DNA of 33,277 bases from an uncultured Prevotella sp. (GTDB lineage: Bacteria > Bacteroidota > Bacteroidia > Bacteroidales > Bacteroidaceae): the NCBI GenBank assembly GCA_934190685.1, contig CAKPTK010000008.1, positions 1-33,277 on the forward strand, read 5' to 3'. Within the stretch, counting starts at the first letter, position 1. Every line of letters starts with the position of its first letter. This document shows positions 1 to 8,689 of this stretch, one piece after another. The notes below the pieces were generated by a model, which was not told the DNA's origin, did not search any database, and saw only the letters and a list, made by a program, of their open reading frames with translations. The position numbers and the translations under genes are program-made.

Positions 1-38
1 TATTATAGCTGTGTGGACGACAAATTGTAAGGGAATAA

Positions 39-71
39 TTTGCAATCAGTGAAAATATTGCTTACTTTTGC
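39..71 (+). promoter_or_regulatory. Bacteroidota-type promoter of the glycan operon
   Basis: TTTG at 39-42, a 20-base spacer, then TACTTTTGC at 63-71 match the Bacteroidota sigma-ABfr consensus (TTTG, 19-21 bases, TAnnTTTGC). Transcription should begin a few bases after 71. That rules out a TTG codon at 68 as the start of the next gene, because it lies inside the -7 element. Confidence 0.85.
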
Positions 72-94
72 AAATCTTAGATTTACAACGACGG

Positions 95-1018
95 ATGTAT
101 AAATTTATATATATTGTTTTCTATCTCATATCCTTGCTGCCGTTCAGCCTGCTTTATGGTCTGAGCGATTTGCTCTATGTCATCCTGTATCATGTGGCGG
201 GTTATCGCAAGGCGGTGGTCAGGAAAAACTTGAGCCGATCTTTTCCCGGCAAGTCGGAAGCGGAGCGGAGGCAAATCGAACGGAAGTTCTATCATTGGCT
301 TTGCGACTATTTTGTGGAATCCATCAAGTTGTTGTCCATTTCGGAGAAGGAGTTGCGCAGACGTTTCTGTATTACCAATTCCGATGAAATCGAGCGTTGC
401 TTCGAGGATGGACAGTCTGCCGCCGCCATTCTGGGACATTATTGCAACTGGGAGTGGCTCTCCTGTGTGGGCATCGATTTACCTGCTAACAGAAAAATGG
501 GACTGATTTATCATCCGCTCCGCAACAAATATTTCGACCAACTGTTCATAGACCTAAGGAGGCACATGGGGGGCGTGCCTGTTCCCAAGCAAGACATCCT
601 CCGCTATCTTATCAAATACAAGCGAGAAGGCATCATGTCGCTCTTCGGCTATATCGCCGACCAAGGTCCCAAGATGGGCAACATCCATTTGTGGCTCGAT
701 TTCATGCATCAAGACACCCCGGTCTTTACTGGTGCCGAGCGTATCATGCGCAAGATGAACAATGCGGTGTTCTATGTGGAGATGACCCGGCCGAAGCGAG
801 GCTATTACACCTGCACCTATCATCTCATCACCCGTGAGCCTGCCAAGTTGCCCGAGCATGAGATCACCCGCCGCTTCTTCCAACTGCTGGAACAGACCAT
901 CGAGAAACATCCAGAATACTATCTCTGGTCGCACAACAGATGGAAACGCACCCATGAAGAGTTTGACAAAGAATATATCATCGAAAACGGAAGAACCATA
1001 CCACGACACGAGCTATGA
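95..1018 (+). CDS. LpxL/HtrB-like lipid A (lauroyl/myristoyl) acyltransferase family protein
   Basis: This is a lysophospholipid acyltransferase of the HtrB/LpxL/MsbB family, which transfers secondary acyl chains to lipid A precursors at the inner membrane. The N-terminus has a hydrophobic membrane segment (about residues 4-34). The family's catalytic H-x4-E motif is visible at H115 to E120, and the length (307 residues) is normal. I start at ATG 95; an in-frame TTG at 68 lies inside the promoter. It is the first gene of a seven-gene operon and overlaps the next gene by ATGA. The neighbouring kinase-like and glycosyltransferase genes suggest acylation of lipid A or another surface glycolipid. 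The exact acyl donor and acceptor cannot be read from sequence. Confidence 0.88.
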   Translation: MYKFIYIVFYLISLLPFSLLYGLSDLLYVILYHVAGYRKAVVRKNLSRSFPGKSEAERRQIERKFYHWLCDYFVESIKLLSISEKELRRRFCITNSDEIERCFEDGQSAAAILGHYCNWEWLSCVGIDLPANRKMGLIYHPLRNKYFDQLFIDLRRHMGGVPVPKQDILRYLIKYKREGIMSLFGYIADQGPKMGNIHLWLDFMHQDTPVFTGAERIMRKMNNAVFYVEMTRPKRGYYTCTYHLITREPAKLPEHEITRRFFQLLEQTIEKHPEYYLWSHNRWKRTHEEFDKEYIIENGRTIPRHEL

Positions 1019-2154
1019 TTATAGGATATGACGCCAAGCGCGTGCTGCGCAACGGAACAGGACTGGGCGCCTATGGTAGAACCTTGGTGACCGACATGTC
1101 GTCCCTTGTTTCCGATGACACTTCATTGCTTCTCTACGCCCCAGATGAGGGGAAAGCGGATTTCCGCCGCCAAGTCGAAGGCTTGCCTCATGTGGCGATG
1201 AGATATCCGCAGCGCAAGAAAAACGCCATAGGCAAGGCTATATGGCGCTCCTACGGCATCGTGAAGGCACTCGAGCGCGACCAAGTGGACATCTTCCATG
1301 GTTTGTCGGGCGAACTGCCCATGTGTGCCACGCAGCATCACGTGAAGACCGTAGTCACGATACACGACTTGATTTTTCTCCGTCATCCGGAATTTTACCA
1401 TTGGATAGACACCAAAATCTATGCAGCCAAGTTCTATTGGACCTGCGAGGAAGCCCAACGCATCATCGCCATCAGCGAGTGTACGAAGCGGGACATCATG
1501 TATTACGGTGGTGTGAGCGAGGACAAGATAGACGTCATCTACCAGAGTTGCAGTTCCCGCTTCAAACAACGGACGACAGAACAACGGTTGGCGGAAGTGA
1601 AAGCCCGATATCAGTTGCCCGACCGCTATGTCATCAATGTGGGCACGATAGAGCCACGAAAAAACATTCTGCAAGCCGTACAGGCTCTCCCCCTGTTGCC
1701 CGACGATGTGTCGCTTGTCGTGGTGGGCAGGGCGACTCCATACACCGACAAGGTGAAGGCGTGGGCGGAACATCACGGACTGTCCCACAGGGTGAGATTC
1801 TTCCATGGAGTACCCTCCGAAGACCTCCCCGCATTCTATCAGCAAGCCGAGGCGTGTGTCTATCCTTCTGTCTATGAAGGTTTCGGCATTCCCATCATTG
1901 AAGCCATCCAAAGCGGTTTGCCTGTTGTGGCTTGCACCGGCAGTTGCCTGGAAGAAGCGGGTGGCCCCGACAATCTCTATGTCGCTCCGGGCGATATCGA
2001 GGGCATGGGCAACGCACTGCGCCAGGTGCTGAAAGGCACTGAAGGCAGAGAACAACGCGTGGAACGCAGCATGGACTACGTGAGACGATTTGAGAATACG
2101 GACGTGGCACGGCAAGTGCATGACGTGTATGAACGAATGATGAAGAATGACTGA
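1015..2154 (+). CDS. GT4-family glycosyltransferase
   Basis: This is a GT-B fold glycosyltransferase of family GT4, probably using a nucleotide sugar at the cytoplasmic face of the inner membrane. The C-terminal donor-binding half carries the diagnostic E-x7-E motif (E289 and E297 in EGFGIPIIE), preceded by the NVGTIEPRKN segment typical of mannosyl/glucosyl transferases in the family. It is full length at 379 residues. The start codon overlaps the upstream stop (ATGA at 1015), so the two genes are translationally coupled. The donor and acceptor are unknown; the operon context points to an LPS-core or other envelope glycan. A paralogue lies at 6663-7820 in the opposing operon. Confidence 0.9.
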   Translation: MIIGYDAKRVLRNGTGLGAYGRTLVTDMSSLVSDDTSLLLYAPDEGKADFRRQVEGLPHVAMRYPQRKKNAIGKAIWRSYGIVKALERDQVDIFHGLSGELPMCATQHHVKTVVTIHDLIFLRHPEFYHWIDTKIYAAKFYWTCEEAQRIIAISECTKRDIMYYGGVSEDKIDVIYQSCSSRFKQRTTEQRLAEVKARYQLPDRYVINVGTIEPRKNILQAVQALPLLPDDVSLVVVGRATPYTDKVKAWAEHHGLSHRVRFFHGVPSEDLPAFYQQAEACVYPSVYEGFGIPIIEAIQSGLPVVACTGSCLEEAGGPDNLYVAPGDIEGMGNALRQVLKGTEGREQRVERSMDYVRRFENTDVARQVHDVYERMMKND

Positions 2155-2938
2155 CAAGGACACGATAAAAATAAAGGCACACAACGCCACCTATTACATC
2201 CACAGAGACTTTGCAGCAGACCAAGTCTTTGTCTGTTCCGTGCCACGTCGTATGGTCAACGGTGAGGGCGATGTGCTCCATGCCGGCCGCAACGAGGTGA
2301 GACGCTTTGAGGAGGATGGACTGCAGATGGTTGTCAAGCGTTATAAGCGTGTGAATCTGGTGCAAAGTGTGATCTACAGCTTTTTCCGCCGCACCAAGGC
2401 ACAGCGGGCTTATGACTATGCCCGGGTATTTCGTGAACGCGGTATCGACACCCCTCGTGAGGTGGCGTATATCGAGCAGCGCGAGCATGGACTTTTCACC
2501 ACCGGCTATTTTATCTCGCTCTATTGTCCCCATCCTCCCATCTTCAAGGAAATCGTGGAAACATCCGAACTCAACAAACGGTTGGCTGACGCCGTGACCG
2601 CCTTTATCCTTGAAATGCACCGTAAGGGCATCCTGCACGGAGACCTGAATTTCGGCAATTTCCTTTATGACGAGCAGGCAGACGGCAGTATCCGTTTTGC
2701 AGTGATTGACATCAACCGGTCGCATTTCTGCACGGGTATGCCCACGCGGGAGCAATGCCTCAGAAATCTCAGTACCACCACCCACCGCCGCGACCTCTAC
2801 GAGTATATCGTGCGCTGTTACGCTCGTCTGCGGGGATGGAACGAGGACGATGCCTGTACGGAGGCTTTGGGCTATCTGGAAGCCCTCGAGGAAAAACAAC
2901 GGGCCAAGGACAGGCTGAAACATAAACTGAAGAAATAA
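2147..2938 (+). CDS. Lipopolysaccharide kinase (WaaP/Kdo kinase)-like protein
   Basis: This is a protein-kinase-like fold enzyme of the lipopolysaccharide core kinase group (WaaP/InaA/KdkA-like). The catalytic loop is HGDLNFGN beginning at H164 with the catalytic Asp at D166. The metal-binding Asp of the DFG-equivalent is in the IDIN segment at D188. The coding start overlaps the previous gene by 8 bases, a sign of tight operon coupling. The likely role is phosphorylating a Kdo or heptose residue of the core, next to the acyltransferase and glycosyltransferases. The specific substrate is inference. No membrane segment or signal peptide is seen, as expected for a cytoplasmic enzyme. Confidence 0.82.
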   Translation: MTDKDTIKIKAHNATYYIHRDFAADQVFVCSVPRRMVNGEGDVLHAGRNEVRRFEEDGLQMVVKRYKRVNLVQSVIYSFFRRTKAQRAYDYARVFRERGIDTPREVAYIEQREHGLFTTGYFISLYCPHPPIFKEIVETSELNKRLADAVTAFILEMHRKGILHGDLNFGNFLYDEQADGSIRFAVIDINRSHFCTGMPTREQCLRNLSTTTHRRDLYEYIVRCYARLRGWNEDDACTEALGYLEALEEKQRAKDRLKHKLKK

Positions 2939-2949
2939 ACAGACAAGAC

Positions 2950-3684
2950 ATGATACCCAAGAAGATACATTACTGCTGGTTGAGCAATGATCCTTTTCCA
3001 AGAAAGATAAGGAAATGTATGGACACGTGGCACAAGGTGATGCCCGACTATGAAATCAAAGTGTGGAACACCCATAACTTTGACATCGACAGTGTGCCCT
3101 TTGTCAAGGAAGCCTATGAACAGCGCAAGTGGGCATTTGCGGCTGACTATATCCGCATGTATGCCCTCTATCATGAGGGGGGTGTCTATCTCGATTCCGA
3201 CGTGAAGATACTCAAGTCTTTCGACCCGCTGCTGAACCATGGATTCATGTCTTCCTTGGAATATCATCCCACCCAGATAGAGAAGGACAGGTCGATGGAG
3301 ATGATTGACGCCGACGGCCACCGCGTCAAGGAGGGCTTTGTGTCGGGCATCCAAATACAGGCTGCCGTGATGGGAGCAGAGAAAGGCAACAAGTTTGTGG
3401 CGGATGTATTGAATTGGTACCGGACCCACAACTTCATCAATCCCGACGGCACGTTGCTGACCAACGTGGTGTCGCCGATGATTTACGCCAAAGTGGCGGA
3501 AAAATATGGTTTTATATACAAAGACCAAGACCAGCCGTTGCAGGACAACGTGATGATATACCGTTCGGAAATATTCGCAGGCAACAAGCATGAGGTGACG
3601 CCAGCGTCATACGCCGTTCATCTCTGTGCGCACAGCTGGCATCCCACAGCATGGGAGAAAATCAAGAAAATCTTTGGCAAATAG
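2950..3684 (+). CDS. GT32-family glycosyltransferase (OCH1/capsular type)
   Basis: The N-terminus MIPKKIHYCWLSNDPFP and the following block RKWAFAADYIRMYALYHEGG mark the GT32 'glycosyltransferase sugar-binding region containing DXD motif' family. The metal/nucleotide-sugar DXD motif is D82-S83-D84. It is 244 residues, a normal length. The gene starts 11 bases after the kinase-like gene and ends 3 bases before the next glycosyltransferase. It is closely related in layout to the GT32 gene at 8690-9367, with the DXD at the same residue number, suggesting duplication within the locus. The sugar transferred is unknown. Confidence 0.9.
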   Translation: MIPKKIHYCWLSNDPFPRKIRKCMDTWHKVMPDYEIKVWNTHNFDIDSVPFVKEAYEQRKWAFAADYIRMYALYHEGGVYLDSDVKILKSFDPLLNHGFMSSLEYHPTQIEKDRSMEMIDADGHRVKEGFVSGIQIQAAVMGAEKGNKFVADVLNWYRTHNFINPDGTLLTNVVSPMIYAKVAEKYGFIYKDQDQPLQDNVMIYRSEIFAGNKHEVTPASYAVHLCAHSWHPTAWEKIKKIFGK

Positions 3685-3687
3685 GAT

Positions 3688-4722
3688 ATGGGCAGATTGT
3701 GTTATGTGAGCCATTGTTACCGCGGACTTGAGGTGGCGGGCTACAAGGCGAAGACCGACAACGAGATAACCCTTGAAAAGATGGGGGCTGTCAATCTGGG
3801 TTTGCCCCGAAAGTTCAGCCACAACGCCGTGGTCATCTTCATCCATGGAATGCTGAGTTCGTTGCTTTTCAGTCTGAAGGTGCGCAAGGGCGATGTCGTC
3901 GTACTTCAGTACCCTCTGAAGAAATATTTCACCTTCATCTGCCGTATGGCACATCTGCGTGGCGCCAAAACCGTGGCATTGATTCATGACTTGGGGTCGT
4001 TCAGAAGAAAGAAGCTCTCTATTCCGCAGGAGATGAAACGGCTGTCGCATGCCGATGCCGTCATCGCCTCTAACGAAGTGATGGAGGGATGGTTGCGGCA
4101 GCAAGGATACAAGGGCTTTTTGACCTCGTTGGGCTTTTGGGATTACCGCTCGACGCAAACCAATGAGCATTTGGACGCTCCAATGCACCGTCCTCTCTGC
4201 ATCGCCTATGCCGGGAGTATCTCCATGCGGAAGAATGCCTTCCTTCAAGCCTTTGCGGAACATCTACGTCAGTGTCAGTTGCACTTGGTGGGGTGGGTGA
4301 ACGGAATGCCTGAACTGGAACGGAACAGTCGGGTGGTGAGCCATGGATACATGGAGGCAGACCAGTTTATCAAAACCGCCGACGTTGACTTCGGATTGGT
4401 CTGGGATGGCGACAGTGAGGACGAATGCCGTGGAGATTGGGGAGAATACCTGCGTTATAACACGCCCCATAAGACGTCCTTTTATCTCCGTGCAGGCATC
4501 CCTGTTATTGTATGGAAACATTCCGCCATGGCTTATATGGTAGAGCAGACAGGCGTTGGTATTTGTGTGTCTGGTCTTGGCGAACTGGAGGCAATGCTGC
4601 AACAACTCACGGAAGAACAATATGCCGAGATGAAATCGAAGGCCAAAATCCTGGCGGAAAAGATGAACGATGGAGGATTCGTGCGTGCGTCTGTAGAGCG
4701 GGTGCTCAATGGTTGGTCATAG
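3688..4722 (+). CDS. Gtf3/WbbI-like GT-B glycosyltransferase
   Basis: This 344-residue protein looks like the GT-B group containing Gtf3-type glucosyltransferases and WbbI-type beta-1,6-galactofuranosyltransferases. Features seen include VVLQYPLKKY near residue 72, an ALIHDLGSFR segment, an ADAVIASNEVM segment, and a C-terminal NTPHKTSFYLRAGIPVIVW block, where this family contacts the nucleotide sugar. There is no E-x7-E motif, so it is not a standard GT4 protein. It starts 3 bases after the GT32 stop. The probable role is adding one sugar of a surface polysaccharide. Family placement is from recognised motifs; galactofuranose specificity is not established. Confidence 0.75.
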   Translation: MGRLCYVSHCYRGLEVAGYKAKTDNEITLEKMGAVNLGLPRKFSHNAVVIFIHGMLSSLLFSLKVRKGDVVVLQYPLKKYFTFICRMAHLRGAKTVALIHDLGSFRRKKLSIPQEMKRLSHADAVIASNEVMEGWLRQQGYKGFLTSLGFWDYRSTQTNEHLDAPMHRPLCIAYAGSISMRKNAFLQAFAEHLRQCQLHLVGWVNGMPELERNSRVVSHGYMEADQFIKTADVDFGLVWDGDSEDECRGDWGEYLRYNTPHKTSFYLRAGIPVIVWKHSAMAYMVEQTGVGICVSGLGELEAMLQQLTEEQYAEMKSKAKILAEKMNDGGFVRASVERVLNGWS

Positions 4723-4813
4723 AAAAATACGATAAACACTGTTAAAAAGTGACGGAAGGAAGCAAGTTTTCCTCTTATTATGCATTTAAGATATAATAGA
4801 AAACAAGATATAG

Positions 4814-5593
4814 ATGAAAGTCTCTCTGATTATTACAACATATAATTGGCCCGGTGCGCTGCGCTTGAGTTTGATGAGTGCAGCCAGTCAGACAAGAATT
4901 CCCGACGAGGTGATTGTTGCCGACGATGGATCGGGAGAAGAGACGCGGACCCTGATTGCCGATATGGCCAAGACCTTTCCCTGCCGGTTGAAGCATGCCT
5001 GGCAGGAAGACAAAGGATTCCGTGCGGCGGAATCCCGCAACAACGCCTTGCGCCAGTGTGAGGGCGATTATGTGATTTTCATTGATGGCGACATCATCAT
5101 GGATCGTCACTTTGTCGAAGACCACGAAAACATGGCGGAGGAAGGCTATTATGTGATAGGCAGCCGGGCACGAGTGGACGAATGGAAAACCCAAAAGCTC
5201 ATTGCCCGCAAGTCCATACACCTGCGTTGGTATTCCCCTGGGGTGTACCAACGGATGAACGCCATGTATCTGCCCATGTTGGGCGGGCTGACGGAAAACT
5301 ACCGGAAGCGGGTGAAGTTATATGGCCGTAGTTGCAACATGGCGGTGTTCCTTCAAGACCTTCTGTGTGTCAATGGCTTCGATTCTGCCTTGGAAGGCTA
5401 TGGGTATGAGGATACAGACATCATTTCCCGATTGAACAATCTCGGATTGAAGAAGAAGTTTGCCAAGTTCAGGGCCATAGAATATCATCTCTATCATCCA
5501 GAAAAAGAATTCGTGCCCGACAACGAGGCGATATTCAAAAGAAATATCGGGATGACAGCCTGCAAAAACGGCATCAAGAAACAAGCGGATTAA
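4814..5593 (+). CDS. GT2-family glycosyltransferase with galactosyltransferase-like C-terminal part
   Basis: This is a GT-A fold family 2 glycosyltransferase. The N-terminal strand SLIITTYNWP, the VADDGS nucleotide-binding site (D37, D38) and the metal-binding FIDGD (D91, D93) are intact. The C-terminal half has a GYGYEDTD stretch, the ED motif seen in the Glyco_transf_7C (galactosyltransferase C-terminal) region. Length is 259 residues. It is separated from the preceding gene by 91 bases without a recognisable promoter, so it probably remains in the same operon. The acceptor is unknown. Confidence 0.88.
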   Translation: MKVSLIITTYNWPGALRLSLMSAASQTRIPDEVIVADDGSGEETRTLIADMAKTFPCRLKHAWQEDKGFRAAESRNNALRQCEGDYVIFIDGDIIMDRHFVEDHENMAEEGYYVIGSRARVDEWKTQKLIARKSIHLRWYSPGVYQRMNAMYLPMLGGLTENYRKRVKLYGRSCNMAVFLQDLLCVNGFDSALEGYGYEDTDIISRLNNLGLKKKFAKFRAIEYHLYHPEKEFVPDNEAIFKRNIGMTACKNGIKKQAD

Positions 5594-5620
5594 GAAAAAC
5601 TAAGAACAAACGAACAAGTC

Positions 5621-6622
5621 ATGAATATAGAGTTAAGTATCATCGTTCCTGTCTACAACACAGCGCGTTACCTGTCCAAGTGCATCGCGTCGATACAATC
5701 CCAAACCTTCAAGGCATGGGAACTCATCCTTGTGGATGATGGCTCCACCGATGGCTCTGCGGAGATTTGCGACCAGTGGGTGGAGAAGGACGAACGTATC
5801 CATGTCATCCACAAACACAATACCGGACAGGCGGACAGCCGTAATGTCGCTATCGAGCAATGTCGTAGCGAGTATATCGGATTTGTGGACAGTGACGACT
5901 GGATAGACGAAGACATGTATGCTTTCCTTTTAGACCAAATCAAGAAGACGGATTCGGATATCGCTGTCTGCAACCACTATTTGGAAAGTAAGAGAAAATC
6001 CGTGTGCAAGGATCAGTCGGACGAGGTGGTCGTGCTTGACCATGAGAAGATTCATGACTTGATTATCAACGACAAGGTGCAGAGCTATATTTGGCAGATG
6101 GTGTTCAAGCGTTCCTGTCTTACCACAGAGATGCCCGGAACCAAGAGCTATGAGGATTATGGCATCCTTCCTTATTGGTTTGCCAATGTCAACCGTGTAG
6201 TCTACACCAAGCGTCCATTCTATCATTATCGGTTGCGTCGCAGCAGTCTGGTCACCATCTTGTCACCGGAGAAGGAACTTGACTTCTTCCGCGCCGAGAA
6301 ATTTAGATACAAATATTATGCGCAGACCCAATACAGAGAGCGGGCGAAACGGCAGATGATGATTCGTGGTGTAAGAGTTGGCAAACATATTTCCCGCATT
6401 TCCAAGTCGCCCCATGACCGCAGAATGACCAAGGAGTATATACGCCAGATTCGAAGCGAATTGAAGCAATACAAGGGGCAGAAAATAGGAAACCTGGGAA
6501 TCAAGACGCGCTTTCTGTTGTTCTTGATGATGAACCACTCGTCCACATTCTTCTATTATCAGCGTATGGTGGACAAGTTGATGTTTTACAAGCACGCTAA
6601 AATGAGCAACTTTTTCGAGTAG
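5621..6622 (+). CDS. GT2-family glycosyltransferase
   Basis: This is a family 2 glycosyltransferase with the classical N-terminal catalytic domain: SIIVPVYNTARYL, LVDDGSTDGS (D39, D40) and FVDSDDW with DXD at D90-D92. The C-terminal half is basic and rich in Arg, Lys and Tyr, which may sit against the membrane. It is the last gene of the plus-strand operon; its stop is followed within 12 bases by a strong hairpin. Length is 333 residues, normal for this type. The sugar and linkage are unknown. Confidence 0.9.
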   Translation: MNIELSIIVPVYNTARYLSKCIASIQSQTFKAWELILVDDGSTDGSAEICDQWVEKDERIHVIHKHNTGQADSRNVAIEQCRSEYIGFVDSDDWIDEDMYAFLLDQIKKTDSDIAVCNHYLESKRKSVCKDQSDEVVVLDHEKIHDLIINDKVQSYIWQMVFKRSCLTTEMPGTKSYEDYGILPYWFANVNRVVYTKRPFYHYRLRRSSLVTILSPEKELDFFRAEKFRYKYYAQTQYRERAKRQMMIRGVRVGKHISRISKSPHDRRMTKEYIRQIRSELKQYKGQKIGNLGIKTRFLLFLMMNHSSTFFYYQRMVDKLMFYKHAKMSNFFE

Positions 6623-6633
6623 TATCCTATAAG

Positions 6634-6677
6634 ATTCGGTTAGTGGAGGTGCTTTTAGTCCACTAACCGAATTTTTT
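6634..6677 (+). terminator. Strong hairpin terminator between convergent operons
   Basis: The arms attcggttagtgga (6634-6647) and tccactaaccgaat (6659-6672) pair perfectly over 14 bases with an 11-base loop. They are followed by six T on the plus strand (6672-6677). The right arm overlaps the stop codon of the convergent minus-strand GT4 gene. The minus strand lacks a T run, so termination is predicted to be strongest for the plus-strand operon. Confidence 0.85.
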
Positions 6678-7820
6678 GTATACATCAGCCAACTGTTGGG
6701 CGGAAGTTTTCCATGAATAGCGTTTCATCCGTTGGTCTTGTTTTTCTATCAACGTTTGTCGCTCGCTGCCATTTTGATGGTAGAAAGTCTCAAACTGTTC
6801 CTCGAAGTCGGTCCCGTTTTCATCCATCTTGAAATAGATGGCGGCATCGCCGGCTATTTCGGGGAAACAACTGGCATGGTTGAGCAAAACGGGGCATTGA
6901 GCCTTGTAGGCTTCAAGAATAGGGATGCCGAAGCCCTCATAGGATGAAGGATAGACGAATGCCACGGCATAATGATACAAGTCGAGCATCTCCTGGTCTG
7001 TCTTCACAAAGTGCTGCACAAAGCGGTCGGACAAGCCCCAAGATTGGAACATCGCCTTTTCCTCTTCCGTGAAGGGCTTGCCAGTGCATATTACTTTCAA
7101 GTCCTTGTGCCGTTTCAAGATAGACACACAACTTTGGGCGAAGATGTTGAAATTCTTGTAGAAATGTCTGTCTCCGACATAGAGAATATATTCATAGTCC
7201 CTGTTGTTTGCGGACGGAACGTAAGGCGTCTCGTCCGCACCATGGTAGATGACGCTCACCTGTTCTTCCTTGACACCCATGATACGGCACAAATCCATTT
7301 TTGTCTGCTCGCTGACAGCAATGAGATGGGCAGCCCGAGGAATCGTCATGTTCTTTTGCTGTATCTGCCAGTTGTCGTGTTCGTAGTATTGGGGGAACAA
7401 TTCCGGAATCATGTCGTGTACAGTCAGGACATAAGGCCTGTTGCCGAGATACTTGAAAAAGTAGGGATTGAAGAAAGTGGGATGGAAGATGTCGAAGTTT
7501 CCTTCTTTCAGACGCTCGATAGATTCCAACTTGTTGATTTTTGGCATGCGGTTCCAACGGCGATAGTCACCATGCTTCACATTGTAGTACAGCTTGAAGA
7601 GAACATATTTCAGCGTGGAGTCCTTTTCGCAGAGAAAGTTTTTGTAGATGTCACCTTGAGACTTGAACCCCAGGGCTTGCAAATACACATTGTTGCTTTC
7701 CAACACACCGATGTGTGCCTGTATGTCTTGGGGAAGATGGGCGTATAGCTCGGCAAAGCAGCGTGACACGCCGCCATGACTTTGCATGTCAAAGGCTTGA
7801 TAGTCGTATAAAACGTTCAT
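6663..7820 (-). CDS. GT4-family glycosyltransferase
   Basis: This is a GT-B glycosyltransferase of family GT4 (385 residues). The N-terminus MNVLYDYQAF...SHGGVSRCFAEL is the glycine-rich acceptor-side loop typical of the family. The C-terminal half has SSYEGFGIPILEA with the E-x7-E donor-binding motif. I start at ATG 7820; a longer frame to 7868 would overlap the upstream stop codon at 7831. It is the last gene of the minus-strand glycan operon, 10 bases after the preceding GT2 gene. It acts at the cytoplasmic side of the inner membrane; donor and acceptor are unknown. Confidence 0.88.
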   Translation of the reverse strand: MNVLYDYQAFDMQSHGGVSRCFAELYAHLPQDIQAHIGVLESNNVYLQALGFKSQGDIYKNFLCEKDSTLKYVLFKLYYNVKHGDYRRWNRMPKINKLESIERLKEGNFDIFHPTFFNPYFFKYLGNRPYVLTVHDMIPELFPQYYEHDNWQIQQKNMTIPRAAHLIAVSEQTKMDLCRIMGVKEEQVSVIYHGADETPYVPSANNRDYEYILYVGDRHFYKNFNIFAQSCVSILKRHKDLKVICTGKPFTEEEKAMFQSWGLSDRFVQHFVKTDQEMLDLYHYAVAFVYPSSYEGFGIPILEAYKAQCPVLLNHASCFPEIAGDAAIYFKMDENGTDFEEQFETFYHQNGSERQTLIEKQDQRMKRYSWKTSAQQLADVYKKFG

Positions 7821-7830
7821 GTGCTCGATG

Positions 7831-8655
7831 TTAGATGAACAAATCCTTGAAGAAAAACTTGAAACCATTGCGCAGCACTTTCCAGTCGCGTGACAGAGGC
7901 TCCTTCTTCATCGCTTTTCTCAGTTTGAAACGCAAGTCGTCTGTCAGTCGTTCCCGTTTTTCCTCTTTGGTTTCCACTATATGCGGAAGCTTTTTCTTTC
8001 CATTGAACAACGAGTCTATCACACGTTTCCTTTCCTCTTTCATCAGATTCTCGTTTTGTGCGGAGAACCCATCCAGATAGTAGGCAGCCACGATGGTTTG
8101 CAGCGCTTTATAGCTGCATTTGTCGAAGTACCAACATTTTAGGAAATGCTCCCAGTCTGCTACGATTTTCAAGTCTTCGTTATAGGGGTGACTTTTGAGC
8201 AATTGTGTTTTGATAAAAGTGGATTGGTGCTGCAGTGATGTCCCTTTTACGAAATAGAAGGTCATGGTCTTGGGGGGTGTGCAGAGAGAGATGTATTCCT
8301 CTTCCACTACGGCGGTTTGCCCCGTGCAGTAGTCGCTGCCGTCTAATTCCCGGGCTGCATTCTCAAGAGAAAGCGCCGAGAAGAAATGGTCGCCGGAATT
8401 CATGAAGATGCAATATTCCCCTTGCGCCATTCCTACCGCCTTGTTCATGGCATTATAGATGCCGTTGTCTTTCTCGCTCACCCACGTGTCGATACCTTGT
8501 TGCTGTTCGATATACTCCTTGCTTCCGTCGGTCGACCCTCCGTCCACTACGACATACTCAAAATTGTCGTATGATTGTGACAGTACGGAGGGGATGGTTC
8601 GTCTCAACCCTTGCAGGTTGTTATAGTTGATGGTGATAACTGTTATCTTCTTCAT
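7831..8655 (-). CDS. GT2-family glycosyltransferase (colanic-acid WcaA/WfgS-like)
   Basis: This is a 274-residue family 2 glycosyltransferase starting MKKITVITINYNN. The nucleotide-binding VVDGGSTDGS is present (D38). The following block GIYNAMNKAVGMAQGEY with NSGDH (D89) replaces the usual DXD; this NSGD form is characteristic of a subgroup found in O-antigen and exopolysaccharide clusters. The start at 8655 is preferred over 8688 because family members begin at the beta-strand MKKITVITIN. The downstream gene follows after 10 bases and the upstream GT32 gene ends 34 bases away, so it is the middle gene of a three-gene operon. Confidence 0.87.
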   Translation of the reverse strand: MKKITVITINYNNLQGLRRTIPSVLSQSYDNFEYVVVDGGSTDGSKEYIEQQQGIDTWVSEKDNGIYNAMNKAVGMAQGEYCIFMNSGDHFFSALSLENAARELDGSDYCTGQTAVVEEEYISLCTPPKTMTFYFVKGTSLQHQSTFIKTQLLKSHPYNEDLKIVADWEHFLKCWYFDKCSYKALQTIVAAYYLDGFSAQNENLMKEERKRVIDSLFNGKKKLPHIVETKEEKRERLTDDLRFKLRKAMKKEPLSRDWKVLRNGFKFFFKDLFI

Positions 8656-8689
8656 TCTATCTCTTAAAAAGGAAATATTTGATGACATG

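Noticed and set aside
68..94. TTG start of the acyltransferase gene at 68
   Set aside because: It lies in the -7 promoter element; ATG 95 fits the family start.
569..574. Run of six G in the acyltransferase gene as a second phase-variable site
   Set aside because: The reading frame is intact through it and the run is short.
1123..2190. 355-codon minus-strand frame opposite the first GT4 gene
   Set aside because: It is a shadow of a confidently identified gene and has no family match.
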